DNA of 64,000 nt from NCBI GenBank assembly GCA_965220205.1, contig OZ244812.1, forward strand, positions 1,984,001 through 2,048,000. Direction: 5' to 3'. This DNA comes from G965220205 sp965220205. Its GTDB lineage: Bacteria > Chloroflexota > Dehalococcoidia > Lucifugimonadales > Australimonadaceae. The position numbers were made by a program, and so were the translations under genes. The notes beneath the pieces were generated by a model. That model was not told the origin of the DNA. It worked only from the letters and a program-made list of their open reading frames with translations, and made no database searches. Positions 24,899 through 35,063 of this stretch are shown here, piece by piece (position 1 is the first letter of the stretch; each line of letters starts with the position of its first letter).

Positions 24899-26170
24899 TC
24901 AGCCCCGGTAGGCGACGACTCCGCGGACGAAGATGAGGACGGCGACGAGGGTCAGGACGCCGACGGCGGCGCCGACGAGCAACGCGCTTGGCGCGGTGAT
25001 GGACGCCGCCATGGCCCCGAGAATCAACTGCCCCAGCGATGGCCCCCCACGGTTCGATAGTTGCAGCACCGCCGTTGCCCGGCCACGGATCTCGTCGGGC
25101 ACGGCCAGCTGGAGGACAGTCGACCGCATGATGGCGCCCACGCCGTCGAACCCGCCCACCGCCGTGAGGGCGGCCATGGACAGCCAGAAATTGCGAGAGA
25201 CGGCGAACAGGACGATTGCGCCGAGGTAGAGGGCGTAGGTCACGAGCACCATGAGCCCCTTGCGTTTGACGTCGCCCAACAGGAGCAGGGCGACCGACCC
25301 AATCAGGAATCCGGCTGCGGGAGCGGCCATCAACAAGCCGAAACCGAACTCGTCAACTTGGAGGATGTCCTCTGAGAAGATGGGCACGAGGATGCGGTGG
25401 TGGGTGAACAGCATCGCCGCAACGTCGAGCAACAGGAGCGCGAGGATCGCGTTCGTGCTGAACACGAACCGGAACCCCTCCAGCACAGCCCGCGACGACC
25501 TCCCCTCGCGGCCCGCTCCCGGAGTTGGAGGCATCGGCTTCAGCAGGAACAGCGCTCCGACGCTGGGAAGCGCGACGACGCTCACGAGCAAGTACGTCAG
25601 GCCGGGCCCGAGCCAGCCGATGAGCGCGCCCGCCAGCGCCGGACCGACGAGCATGCCCGCGTGACGCGACGACTGGTTAATCGTGATGGCGTTCATCAGG
25701 TGCGTGCGGGGCACGAGCCGCGGGAGCATCGCCATCCGCGCGGGACCCTCGAACGTGTTGATGGACGCTGTCATCAGCGTCGTGCCGTAGATGTGCCACA
25801 CCTCTATCTCGCCGGTGAGCGTGAGCGCGGCGAGGGCGGCGGCGAGCGCGAAATTGCCAGCCTGGGTCAGAATGAGCAGCAGGCGCCGGTCCACCATGTC
25901 CGCGACGGAGCCGCCCACGAGCACCAACACGAGCATCGGGAGAAACTGGAACAGGCCGAGCAGTCCCAGGCTGAGCGCCGAGTTGGTGATCTCGTAGATC
26001 AGCCAGAGGTTGGTTACCTGGCGAATCTGGAACCCGACGAAGCCGACCAGGAAGCTGATGAGGACGAGGCGGAATTCGTAGAAGCCGAGGGAGCTGAACG
26101 GCCCGACGCGGACTGGCGCGGCAGCGCCGGCCGGGCCTGCGTCAGGCTTTGGGTCAGCCGCCTCGGTCAT
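24899..26170 (-). CDS. MFS transporter, EntS/MefA-like exporter
   Basis: 423 aa with about 12 predicted membrane spans. The loop motif GGSVADMVDRRLLLILTQAG between spans 2 and 3 is the family A-like motif. FEGPARMAMLPRLVPRTHLM and DEIRGRATAVLQLSNRGGP are typical of the MFS_3 (enterobactin exporter EntS/macrolide efflux) group. Likely a proton-driven exporter of a small molecule; substrate unknown. Start ATG has GGGAG 6-7 nt upstream. Convergent with the DUF2325-like gene. Confidence 0.88.
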   Translation of the reverse strand: MTEAADPKPDAGPAGAAAPVRVGPFSSLGFYEFRLVLISFLVGFVGFQIRQVTNLWLIYEITNSALSLGLLGLFQFLPMLVLVLVGGSVADMVDRRLLLILTQAGNFALAAALAALTLTGEIEVWHIYGTTLMTASINTFEGPARMAMLPRLVPRTHLMNAITINQSSRHAGMLVGPALAGALIGWLGPGLTYLLVSVVALPSVGALFLLKPMPPTPGAGREGRSSRAVLEGFRFVFSTNAILALLLLDVAAMLFTHHRILVPIFSEDILQVDEFGFGLLMAAPAAGFLIGSVALLLLGDVKRKGLMVLVTYALYLGAIVLFAVSRNFWLSMAALTAVGGFDGVGAIMRSTVLQLAVPDEIRGRATAVLQLSNRGGPSLGQLILGAMAASITAPSALLVGAAVGVLTLVAVLIFVRGVVAYRG

Positions 26171-26384
26171 ACTTCGCTCCCGGCGCGGGGGCCTTCATTC
26201 TCGAATCCGCCGTTGCTTCGAAGGCGCAGCGCCCGCGACCCGCAGCGTGGAGGGAGACAGGAGGCCGGCGTACCCTCGCCGCTTGTCGTGTTGGACGCAC
26301 AACACGAGCGAGTCCCGCCCACAATTGAGAGTGATGGAAAGGGCGCTTGCTCGCGAGCCTAACACATCGCGCCGGCTCACCGGC

Positions 26385-27332
26385 CTAGAACGCCGGTTCT
26401 CCGCGCGCAGCGGCCTGGTCGTGCTCGGCGCGTTGTTGGCGGAGGTGGGCGAAGAGGTAGGTGGTGGCGAGGCCGCGGTAGGGGCGCCAGCGCTCGTTTG
26501 CGAAGGCGTCGAGTTCCTGCTCGGTCAGACGACGACCATCGAAGTAGAGCTCGCCAACGACGCGTTGCAGCGCGAGGTCGCCAGCGGGCAGAACGTCGAC
26601 TCTGCCGAGGGCGCGCATGAGCACCCACTGCACGGTCCAGCGGCCGACGCCGCGAATCGCACCGAGCTTCGCGATGACCTCGTCGTCGCTCAGGCCGTCG
26701 AGGAGCTCGTAGTCGAGTTCGCCCTCGACCGCCCGCTCGGAGACGCCGACGATGTACTCGGCCTTGCGGCCGCTCAGCTTGAGCGCTCGCATCGCGTCGG
26801 CGCCTGCCTCGGCGATTGTGTGCGGCTTGGGGAACGCATGGACGACGTGGCCGTCCGCCTCGATCGCCACGCCGTAGGTCGTTACGAGCGCGTCGCGGAC
26901 CACGCGGGCGACCGCGCCCGATATCTGCTGGCTGGCGATCGCCTGCACAGTGGCCTCGTAGACCGACTCCGCGCGCGTGAGGCGCAGGCCGCGCAGGCGT
27001 CCGACGGCGCCGGACATGGCCGGGTCGGCGGCGAGCATGTCGTAGAAGCCGCCGAGTCCGATGTCGAAGCCGAGGAGCCTTGCCGCCTCGACGGCCGCCG
27101 TATCGAGCGCGCCCGCGGGCCCGCCGTTCGGGAGGGAAACATCGACAGCCCTACCGTCGGCGGTGGGGCGCACTGCCATGGCGACGGCCTCGCCCCCGAT
27201 CCACATCGCTCGGTAGTAGACGCCGTCCGCGAACAGGTCCGAGCCGGCCCTGCCCCGGTAGTAGGTCTGGTGTCCGACGGTGAGGCCGAAGTCGAACGGG
27301 TCCGGCGCGGGGACCTGGATGAAGTCGGGCAT
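26385..27332 (-). CDS. DNA-3-methyladenine glycosylase II-like (AlkA) HhH-GPD protein
   Basis: 315 aa. An AlkA-N-like beta domain (DPFDFGLTVGHQTYYRG) precedes the HhH-GPD core: AIASQQISGAVARVVRDAL, LGAIRGVGRWTVQWVLMRAL (helix-hairpin-helix) and DVLPAGDLALQRVVG, with the catalytic Asp in the usual place. No Fe-S cysteines. Removes alkylated bases. Start ATG 27332 lies 2 nt after the mutM stop, so the two glycosylases are co-expressed. Longer readings only run into mutM. Confidence 0.9.
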   Translation of the reverse strand: MPDFIQVPAPDPFDFGLTVGHQTYYRGRAGSDLFADGVYYRAMWIGGEAVAMAVRPTADGRAVDVSLPNGGPAGALDTAAVEAARLLGFDIGLGGFYDMLAADPAMSGAVGRLRGLRLTRAESVYEATVQAIASQQISGAVARVVRDALVTTYGVAIEADGHVVHAFPKPHTIAEAGADAMRALKLSGRKAEYIVGVSERAVEGELDYELLDGLSDDEVIAKLGAIRGVGRWTVQWVLMRALGRVDVLPAGDLALQRVVGELYFDGRRLTEQELDAFANERWRPYRGLATTYLFAHLRQQRAEHDQAAARGEPAF

Positions 27333-27334
27333 GG

Positions 27335-28159
27335 CTAGTTCTTCACGAGCCCGCCGGGCTGGCAGGCGCGGCACCAACTTGTAATCCGGGCGTTGGGCGC
27401 TATCTCGGACACCGTCGTCCCGCACCGCGGACACGGCTCGCCGCCCTTGCGGTGCACCTGGAGGAAGTCGCGCACCTTCACGTGGATGTTGGGGGGCATC
27501 CGTTCGCGGACGACCTCCGTCGCCGCCCGAAGCACAGTAGGGACGGCGTCGTAGATGCGGCGCAGCTCCTCGTCGGACAGTGTGCGCCGCTTCCTGAAGG
27601 GCGACACCCGCGCTTCCCACAGAATCTCGTCGACGTAGGCGTTGCCGATGCCGGCCAGGAACTTGCCGCGCGCCAGCACTCCCTTGATCTCGCCCGAGTA
27701 CGGCCGTATCCGTTCCTGGAACTGCTCGAACGTGAGCCCACCGTCGAGAGCGTCGGGGCCCTGCTCCGTGAACCGGCGCAACTGATCGATCTGGTCGGGG
27801 CGCAGGTAGTGGACCAGACCCATCTGCCGGTCGTCTAGGTAGCGCAGGTCGGCGTCAGCCGTGCCGAGGAGGAAGAAAAGGCGCTTCGGTCGCTTCGCAG
27901 ACGGCTCCGTATACTGCAGATGGCCGGTCAGCATCAGGTTAACGACGAGCAGGCGGTCCGGGTCGAGCGGGAAGAGCAGGTCCTTCCCGAGACGGAGCGC
28001 CTTGCCGAACGTTCTGCCCCGAACGTCGGCCACGAAGTCGTCCGTTGCCAACGAGCGTACGATCCACGGTTTTGGCGCCTCGGCGCGGACGACCTCTTGG
28101 CCGGCGATGCGCTCATTGAGGTAGTCCTTGATGACTTCGAGGTCGGGTATCTCCGGCAC
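27335..28159 (-). CDS. mutM: formamidopyrimidine-DNA glycosylase (Fpg/Nei family)
   Basis: Removes oxidised purines and cuts the AP site. 274 aa. The GTG start gives (V)PEIPDLEVIKDYLNERIAG, so the catalytic Pro2 and Glu3 are present. RTFGKALRLGKDLLFPL holds the beta-hairpin lysine region, GIGNAYVDEILWEARVSP is the H2TH helix, and CPRCGTTVSEIAP with SWCRACQPGG forms the C4 zinc finger. The start 'PEIPDLE' rather than PELPEVE marks a divergent branch, so substrate preference (8-oxoG or pyrimidine lesions) is uncertain. It forms a BER operon with the AlkA-like gene. Confidence 0.9.
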   Translation of the reverse strand: MPEIPDLEVIKDYLNERIAGQEVVRAEAPKPWIVRSLATDDFVADVRGRTFGKALRLGKDLLFPLDPDRLLVVNLMLTGHLQYTEPSAKRPKRLFFLLGTADADLRYLDDRQMGLVHYLRPDQIDQLRRFTEQGPDALDGGLTFEQFQERIRPYSGEIKGVLARGKFLAGIGNAYVDEILWEARVSPFRKRRTLSDEELRRIYDAVPTVLRAATEVVRERMPPNIHVKVRDFLQVHRKGGEPCPRCGTTVSEIAPNARITSWCRACQPGGLVKN

Positions 28160-28177
28160 CGTTTCCTCCCGTGCGGG

Positions 28178-28183
28178 AGTATA
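28178..28183 (-). promoter_or_regulatory. extended -10 promoter element of mutM
   Basis: TATACT preceded by TTGC (TGn extended -10) on the minus strand, 18 nt before the GTG. No good -35 is present. The predicted leader is about 10 nt and includes GGGAGGAAAC. Confidence 0.45.
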
Positions 28184-28282
28184 GCAACGCCAGCGCCGCC
28201 GCCGATTCTCGGAGGCCAACGGCGTGGACAGCCGCCCCTGTCGACGCCTACCATGCGCCCCGACTGGACGGGAGTGTTCACT

Positions 28283-29020
28283 GTGGCCCAACGCCGACCT
28301 GGAGGACGTGCGCCCAAGGGCATCGACGCCCTGCTCGAAGAGACGTCGCGGACGTATCGGGCTGCGCTCAAGCCCGCAGTCCTAACTGCAGGGGTGGGGG
28401 CACTCCTCGCGCATTCGCTGGTCCAAATCATCCCGCCGACTGGCAACATCCCAGGCCTCGTCTGGCTCGCGGTCCTCACCGCCATACTTGTCAGTTCGCA
28501 GGTCGTCGTCATCTCCTTGGTCTTGCTCGTGAGGGACGGCCAACCGGTCAACACCGATGTCGCAACCGCAGCCGCACTCCGGTTCGTGCCTCGCTACTTC
28601 GGGGTCGTCTTTGGCCTGACGCTCGTAATCTTCGGGTTAGCAGCCACCGTCTTGGGCACGCCGCTAGCCATCTTCCTGATCGTGCTGAGCGCACGCTTTG
28701 CCCTGCTCGGACCGGCCATGGTCATGGAAAACCTGAGCATCGCCGATGCTCTCCGGCGAAGCTGGCGCCTGGCGCAGGACCGATGGTGCCGGACGTTCGG
28801 GGCCGTCGTCGCCGCCGGCTTGCCGCTCGCATTCGCCGCGTTCCTCTGGGCGCTCAGCAGCGGAAACGCGTTGCTCAGCCTCGCGCTGGGCACAGCGGCG
28901 TGGTCCCTCGCCGTGCCGTTCACGGCGATCTTCACGCTCTTCCTATTCGAGGACTACCGCGGCCTGGAGACGCAACCGGAGGACTACGACATCTTCGGCC
29001 CGCGGCCGCACGACTTTTAG
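28283..29020 (+). CDS. integral membrane protein, about six spans, unknown function
   Basis: 245 aa. Hydrophobic segments include LKPAVLTAGVGALLAHSLVQ, LVWLAVLTAILVSSQVVVIS, FGVVFGLTLVIFGLAATVL, GTPLAIFLIVLSARFALLGP and GTAAWSLAVPFTAIFTLFLF. The stretch PAMVMENLSIADALRRSWRL is the amphipathic loop typical of membrane domains related to glycerophosphodiester-phosphodiesterase membrane regions and DUF975-like proteins. GTG 28283 is favoured by GGGAG upstream; ATG 28253 has no such site. Divergent from mutM. No enzymatic motif is visible. Confidence 0.7.
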   Translation: MAQRRPGGRAPKGIDALLEETSRTYRAALKPAVLTAGVGALLAHSLVQIIPPTGNIPGLVWLAVLTAILVSSQVVVISLVLLVRDGQPVNTDVATAAALRFVPRYFGVVFGLTLVIFGLAATVLGTPLAIFLIVLSARFALLGPAMVMENLSIADALRRSWRLAQDRWCRTFGAVVAAGLPLAFAAFLWALSSGNALLSLALGTAAWSLAVPFTAIFTLFLFEDYRGLETQPEDYDIFGPRPHDF

Positions 29021-29073
29021 GCGTCGAGACGCGCGAAGCGCCATGCCGGTTCCGTCCGTCCTGTTCGTAGGCG

Positions 29074-30576
<1,503 letters not shown>

Positions 30577-30605
30577 GGTGGACTCTCCCACTCGTTCGAT
30601 GCGTA

Positions 30606-32453
30606 TCAGCGCGGCGCTTCGGCACTGCCTGCGAACAGCTCTTTCAGCCGCTGATTGGTGACGAGCGCCTGCTGGTTGACCGCTTCGAGGTACGCCGCAT
30701 CGCGCGGGCCCTCAGGGTCGCCGCCAAGCGCCACCTCCTCCTGCGCTTTGAGCTCCCGGAGATACCGTTCTTCCAGGCGGCGGAGACACGCTTCCCAGTC
30801 GGCCTGCCGCTGCCGGCGGTCCGCCACTGGCAGGACACGCTCGGCAATGCGGAGCAAGTGCTCCGTCACCGAGGCGTCGAGTCGCGGATAAACATCCTCC
30901 AGTGTACCAGCAACCTGAATGGCGCTCAACACGGCGCGGTTCTCGGGCCTGTTGAGGTACGCGACCGAGAGCTCCGCTGCCTGTTCGAAGAGGTCGGGGT
31001 AGTGGGTGAGCAACGCGAGCGCGTACTCGTCCAACGGGTCCACGCCGGCCTGTCGCAACACCGACTCGACCGTCGACCGGTCGGACCGGGGCGCGGGCCT
31101 GCGCTGCTTCGCGCCGGGGAGACGACGAGTGCGGCCCACACTCGCCTCCAGCGTGGCGACAGGGACGCCCAACAGGTCCGCGAGGCGCTTGAAGTAGCGC
31201 TCCTGGTCGGCCCAGTTCCGGATGCCATAGATCATGGGCATCAACCGCTCCACTGCCAGCGCTTTCCCTTCGGTCGTCGAGAGGTCGAGCCGTTGCGCCT
31301 CGGCGCGGAGGAGGAAATCGACGACAGGGACTGCCTCAGCGATGAGCCGGCTCCATCGCGACGGATCGAGGCGGATCAACTCGTCCGGATCCTTTCCGTC
31401 GACGATCAAGGCGACGCGGACTGCGTCGAGGTCCCCGGCGCGCAGCCGAAGGCCCTCGCCCATAGGCCGCCGGCCCGACTGGACCTCGCCGCCCTCCAGA
31501 TGGAACGCCGTGCCGAGGCTGCGCAGCATCGCCTCCTGACCGGCGGCGTCGGCGTCGAGTGCGAGCACGATCCGTTGCGCACGCGCTCGCAGCATGGCTG
31601 TCTGCTGCTCAGTCAGCGCCGTGCCCATCGACGCGACGACGTTGCGGTAGCCGTGCTCATGTGCGGCGATGACGTCCATGTAGCCCTCGACGACGACAAC
31701 GACCCCTTCTTGGGATATCGATTCGCGGGCGCGATCCATCCCGTACAGCATGCTGCCCTTGTCGAAGACGGCGGTCTGGGGCGTGTTGATGTACTTGGGG
31801 TTCGAGCCGTCCAGCGAGCGGCCCGCGAAGCCGACGGGGCGGCCCTCGGCGTCCCGCAACGCGAAAATCAGCCGTCCCCTGAACATGTCGCGGACGCGCC
31901 CCGCGTCGTTGCGGACGACGACGCCGGCAGCAATCAGCTGCTCTTCGCTGAACCCCAACGCCCGCATGCGCTTCAGCAGGTCGTCGCCGGTGCTCGGCGC
32001 GTAGCCGATGCCGAAGCGGACGATTGCCTCCTCGCTCAGCTCACGCTGCTCCACGTAGGCGCGGGCCAGTGAGCCCTTGTCGGCGAGGAGCGCGTCACGA
32101 AAGAAGCGCAGCGCGGTCTCGTTCACTTCGACGAGGGGATTGCTCGCTCCGCCGACGGCCGGCGCGCGGTCGGGCAATACGACCCCGGCACGAGCGGCGA
32201 GGCTCCGCAACGCGGCAGGGAACTCCGAGTTCTCTATCTTCATGACGAAGGAGAACACGTCGCCGCCGGTCGCGCAGGCGCCGAAGCAACGCCACGACTG
32301 ACGGTCGGGGAACACGACGAACGACGGCGTGTTCTCCTGGTGGAACGGACATCGCGCGTGGTAGTTCTTCCCGGTCCGCTTCAAATCGGGGACGAAGTCC
32401 TCGACCACATCGACGATGTCGACGCGGGCCTTGATGTCGTCCGTTACCGCCAT
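30606..32453 (-). CDS. dnaG: DNA primase
   Basis: Makes RNA primers at the fork. 615 aa. An N-terminal CHC2 zinc finger (CPFHQENTPSFVVFPD, SWRCFGACATGGD), the RNA polymerase core with YINTPQTAVFDKGSMLYGMD, and a TOPRIM domain with VVVVEGYMDVIAAHEHGYRN and IVLALDADAAGQEAMLRSL. The C-terminal 150 residues form the helicase-interaction part and are less conserved. Located directly upstream of rpoD. Confidence 0.97.
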   Translation of the reverse strand: MAVTDDIKARVDIVDVVEDFVPDLKRTGKNYHARCPFHQENTPSFVVFPDRQSWRCFGACATGGDVFSFVMKIENSEFPAALRSLAARAGVVLPDRAPAVGGASNPLVEVNETALRFFRDALLADKGSLARAYVEQRELSEEAIVRFGIGYAPSTGDDLLKRMRALGFSEEQLIAAGVVVRNDAGRVRDMFRGRLIFALRDAEGRPVGFAGRSLDGSNPKYINTPQTAVFDKGSMLYGMDRARESISQEGVVVVVEGYMDVIAAHEHGYRNVVASMGTALTEQQTAMLRARAQRIVLALDADAAGQEAMLRSLGTAFHLEGGEVQSGRRPMGEGLRLRAGDLDAVRVALIVDGKDPDELIRLDPSRWSRLIAEAVPVVDFLLRAEAQRLDLSTTEGKALAVERLMPMIYGIRNWADQERYFKRLADLLGVPVATLEASVGRTRRLPGAKQRRPAPRSDRSTVESVLRQAGVDPLDEYALALLTHYPDLFEQAAELSVAYLNRPENRAVLSAIQVAGTLEDVYPRLDASVTEHLLRIAERVLPVADRRQRQADWEACLRRLEERYLRELKAQEEVALGGDPEGPRDAAYLEAVNQQALVTNQRLKELFAGSAEAPR

Positions 32454-32606
32454 GAGCCGGCTCCCCGATGCTCGTTACACGCGATCCTCAGTCCCTCGAT
32501 TGGGACTGCGGCCGAGCGATTCTACGAACAGGGTAGCCGTGGGAGGGCAAGTGGGGACATGGCCGGTTGACAGCAGGTTTCGAGACCCTACGCCCTCCCC
32601 TTACGG

Positions 32607-33722
32607 TCAGCCACCGTAGGGGGAGTACCGCCCCGAGAAGACGCCCGATGAGATGCCGGGGCTCAGGTCCTCGGCGGTGTGCAGCGCGAACTGGTCCGTC
32701 ATCCCTGCGATGTAGTCCACCGCCGCTCTCTCCGGGGACTCGGCGCGCTCGATGTAGTAATCGGGGACCTCCTGTTGGTTGCGCAGGAAGTAGCCGTAGA
32801 GGAACTCGACGACGACGCGGGCGCAAGCGCCTTCGGGGCCGTCCCCCGCCGGCACGTACACGCGGTCGAACATGAACTCGCGGAGCTCGCCCACGACAGC
32901 GCCGATCTGCGGGCTCATCGCGAGCCGCGGACGTTCGCCGGGGGACCCGGGGTCGGCGTAGCCCGCGCAGTCCCACGAGGCCGTGACGATGTCGCGGACC
33001 ATCGTATCGATCCGCTGCGAGTGGCGAGAGCCGAGCAGCTCGCGGGCGTCCGTCGGGAGATCCGTCTCGCCGAGCACGCCCGCGCGGACCGCGTCGCCGA
33101 TGTCGTGCGCGAGGTAGGCGACGGCGTCCGCGACGCGGACGATCTGCGCCTCCAGGCTCAGCGCGTCGAGCTCGGGGCCGTTGAGGAAGTCGCCGCGCGG
33201 CTTGCTGTGATGCAGCACGGCCATCCGCGTCTCGTAGGTCAAGTTCAGGCCGGCGCCGTCCTTCTCGAGCACGTCGATGGTGCGGAGGCTCTGCTCGTTG
33301 TGGCGGAACCCGCCGGGGTGGAGCGCGTCGAGGGCCTGCTCGCCGATGTGTCCGAACGGGGTGTGGCCGACGTCATGGCCCAGCGCCGCCGCCTCCACGA
33401 GGTCCTCGTTGAGCCGGAGCGCCCGCGCGAGCGTACGGGCGATCTGCGTCACCTCCACGGTGTGCGTCAGCCGCGTAACGAAGTGGTCGCCGATGGGCGC
33501 GACGAACACCTGGGTCTTGTGCTTGAGGCGGCGGAACGCGTTGGTGTGGATGACGCGATCGCGGTCGCGCTGGAACTCGGTGCGCAGGTCGTCCGGCGGC
33601 TCGGAGACGAGCCGGCCCTGCGTCCGTGCGCTGAGGCTCGCCAGCGGGGAGAGGCGCTCCGCCTCCCACTGCTCTTGCCGCTCCCGCAGGAAGCCGGCGC
33701 CCACGGCGTTGGTGGGGTTCAT
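32607..33722 (-). CDS. dgt: deoxyguanosinetriphosphate triphosphohydrolase-like protein
   Basis: 371 aa HD-domain dNTPase (type 2 dGTPase-like). The HD metal site is AAALGHDVGHTPFGHIGEQA, preceded by RDRVIHTNAFRRLKHKTQVF and FVTRLTHTVEVTQIARTLAR. ADAVAYLAHDIGDAVRAG carries the later metal Asp. It hydrolyses dNTPs to nucleosides and triphosphate, trimming the dNTP pool or limiting phage DNA synthesis. It lies 150 nt upstream of dnaG on the same strand. Confidence 0.94.
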   Translation of the reverse strand: MNPTNAVGAGFLRERQEQWEAERLSPLASLSARTQGRLVSEPPDDLRTEFQRDRDRVIHTNAFRRLKHKTQVFVAPIGDHFVTRLTHTVEVTQIARTLARALRLNEDLVEAAALGHDVGHTPFGHIGEQALDALHPGGFRHNEQSLRTIDVLEKDGAGLNLTYETRMAVLHHSKPRGDFLNGPELDALSLEAQIVRVADAVAYLAHDIGDAVRAGVLGETDLPTDARELLGSRHSQRIDTMVRDIVTASWDCAGYADPGSPGERPRLAMSPQIGAVVGELREFMFDRVYVPAGDGPEGACARVVVEFLYGYFLRNQQEVPDYYIERAESPERAAVDYIAGMTDQFALHTAEDLSPGISSGVFSGRYSPYGG

Positions 33723-33821
33723 GGCGCTAGTCTACCAGGCCCTCGCCGCGGCCTGCCTCTTGCGGTCGTGTGTGGATGTGGCGAAACTAGCCCGCATCAC
33801 ATCCCATTCGAGGAGTCCGAC

Positions 33822-34973
33822 ATGGCCGACCGACTAAAGGTCTACGACGCTGACACGCACTTCCAGGCGTCGGCTGAGAGCATCATTCCGCACCTCTCCA
33901 AGGCGATGCAGGAGCGTCTGCCGGAGTTCGAGATGTCGCCGGTGCGCCTTGGCCGCGCGGGACAGGTCCTGCAGCCGCCGTACCGCCACTGGTTCCGTCT
34001 TGGCGACCGCGCCGGCGGCTGGGGCAGCAACAAGCCCCGCCGGCTTGGCAACGCCGGGCCCGTGGAGGGCGACGAACGCGGCTTCCAGCAGTTCATGGGC
34101 GAGAAGTTCCCGGCTGACGGGGCCGAGGACTACGACATCGCGGCGCGCCTGAAGGATATGGACGAGGAGGGCGTGGACGTCGAGGTGATGGTGCCGGGGA
34201 CGTTCACCGGGCACGAGGACCCGGAGGTGGACATGGAGTTCATCCGGGCCGCGCACCGCTTCATCGACGAATCGACGCGGGCCGCCCCAGACCGGCTGAA
34301 GTCGCTGATCACCGTCTCGGCGAAGGCGGTCGAAGAGTCGGTTGGCGAGATCAAGACGTGGGCGGGCTCGTCGTGGGCGCGCGGGGTGTTCATCAACCCG
34401 CCGTTGGGCTTCCCGCTCGACCACCCGGACCTGAACCCGATCTGGGCGGCGGCGGACGAGGCGGACCTGTGCGTGGTGCACCACTCGAACTCCGCAGGCT
34501 ACCCGGGCTACCGCGACCTGTGGGACAACCCGTTCATGGGACGCACCGCCGGGCACCCGTGGGGCGCGCAGCGGGCCGTCGCTTCGTTCTTCGGCTCCGG
34601 CATCATGGACCGCTACCCCAACGTCCGCTTTGCCGTTCTCGAGTCGGGGTTCGGCTGGCTCCCGTTCTGGGCCAAGCGGATGGACGACCAAGTCACCTAC
34701 ATGGGGTTCGTGGCGAAGGACCTCCAACACACCATGAGCGAGTACATGACGAGCGGCCGGTTCTTCTGCTCCATCGTCCTGCACGAGGGCCCGGAGATGG
34801 TGCGGCTCGTTTCCGAGATCCTTGGCGACGACATCCTGATGTTCGGGTCGGACTACCCGCACGCCGAGTCCCGGTTCCCCGTGTCCGTGAAGGTCGTGGA
34901 CGAGTGGGGGATGCCCGACGAGCGGCGCGCCAAGCTGATGCACGAGAACGCCGCTAGGTGCTTCCGACTCTAG
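33822..34973 (+). CDS. amidohydrolase-family (Amidohydro_2, ACMSD-like) metal-dependent hydrolase or decarboxylase
   Basis: 383 aa TIM-barrel. Metal or active residues seen: DADTHF near residue 9-14 (variant of D-x-H-x-H with Asp in the first His place), CVVHHSNSAGYPG, ESGFGWLPFWAKRMD, and DDILMFGSDYPHAES with the conserved Asp and His. The family includes decarboxylases and hydrolases of aromatic-ring cleavage products. Start ATG has GAGGAG 8 nt upstream. It fits with the Rieske oxygenase and LLM enzyme as an organic-matter degradation set, but the reaction cannot be fixed. Confidence 0.86.
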   Translation: MADRLKVYDADTHFQASAESIIPHLSKAMQERLPEFEMSPVRLGRAGQVLQPPYRHWFRLGDRAGGWGSNKPRRLGNAGPVEGDERGFQQFMGEKFPADGAEDYDIAARLKDMDEEGVDVEVMVPGTFTGHEDPEVDMEFIRAAHRFIDESTRAAPDRLKSLITVSAKAVEESVGEIKTWAGSSWARGVFINPPLGFPLDHPDLNPIWAAADEADLCVVHHSNSAGYPGYRDLWDNPFMGRTAGHPWGAQRAVASFFGSGIMDRYPNVRFAVLESGFGWLPFWAKRMDDQVTYMGFVAKDLQHTMSEYMTSGRFFCSIVLHEGPEMVRLVSEILGDDILMFGSDYPHAESRFPVSVKVVDEWGMPDERRAKLMHENAARCFRL

Positions 34974-35017
34974 GGGACTCTGAACAGCCAGCTGATGCTC
35001 TCAGCAGGCCCCCTCCT

Positions 35018-35049
35018 CCATCCTCCCCCGCAGAGCCGGGGGAGGATGG
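35018..35049. terminator. perfect hairpin between convergent genes
   Basis: Stem CCATCCTCCCCC / GGGGGAGGATGG (12 bp, perfect) with an 8-nt loop. It separates the amidohydrolase and ABC permease stop codons, so it is probably a bidirectional transcription stop. The preceding 35 bp (CTGATGCTCTCAGCAGG) recur at 55826-55842, and GTATTCAGACTATCCCT follows it. Confidence 0.6.
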
Positions 35050-35063
35050 TATTCAGACTATCC

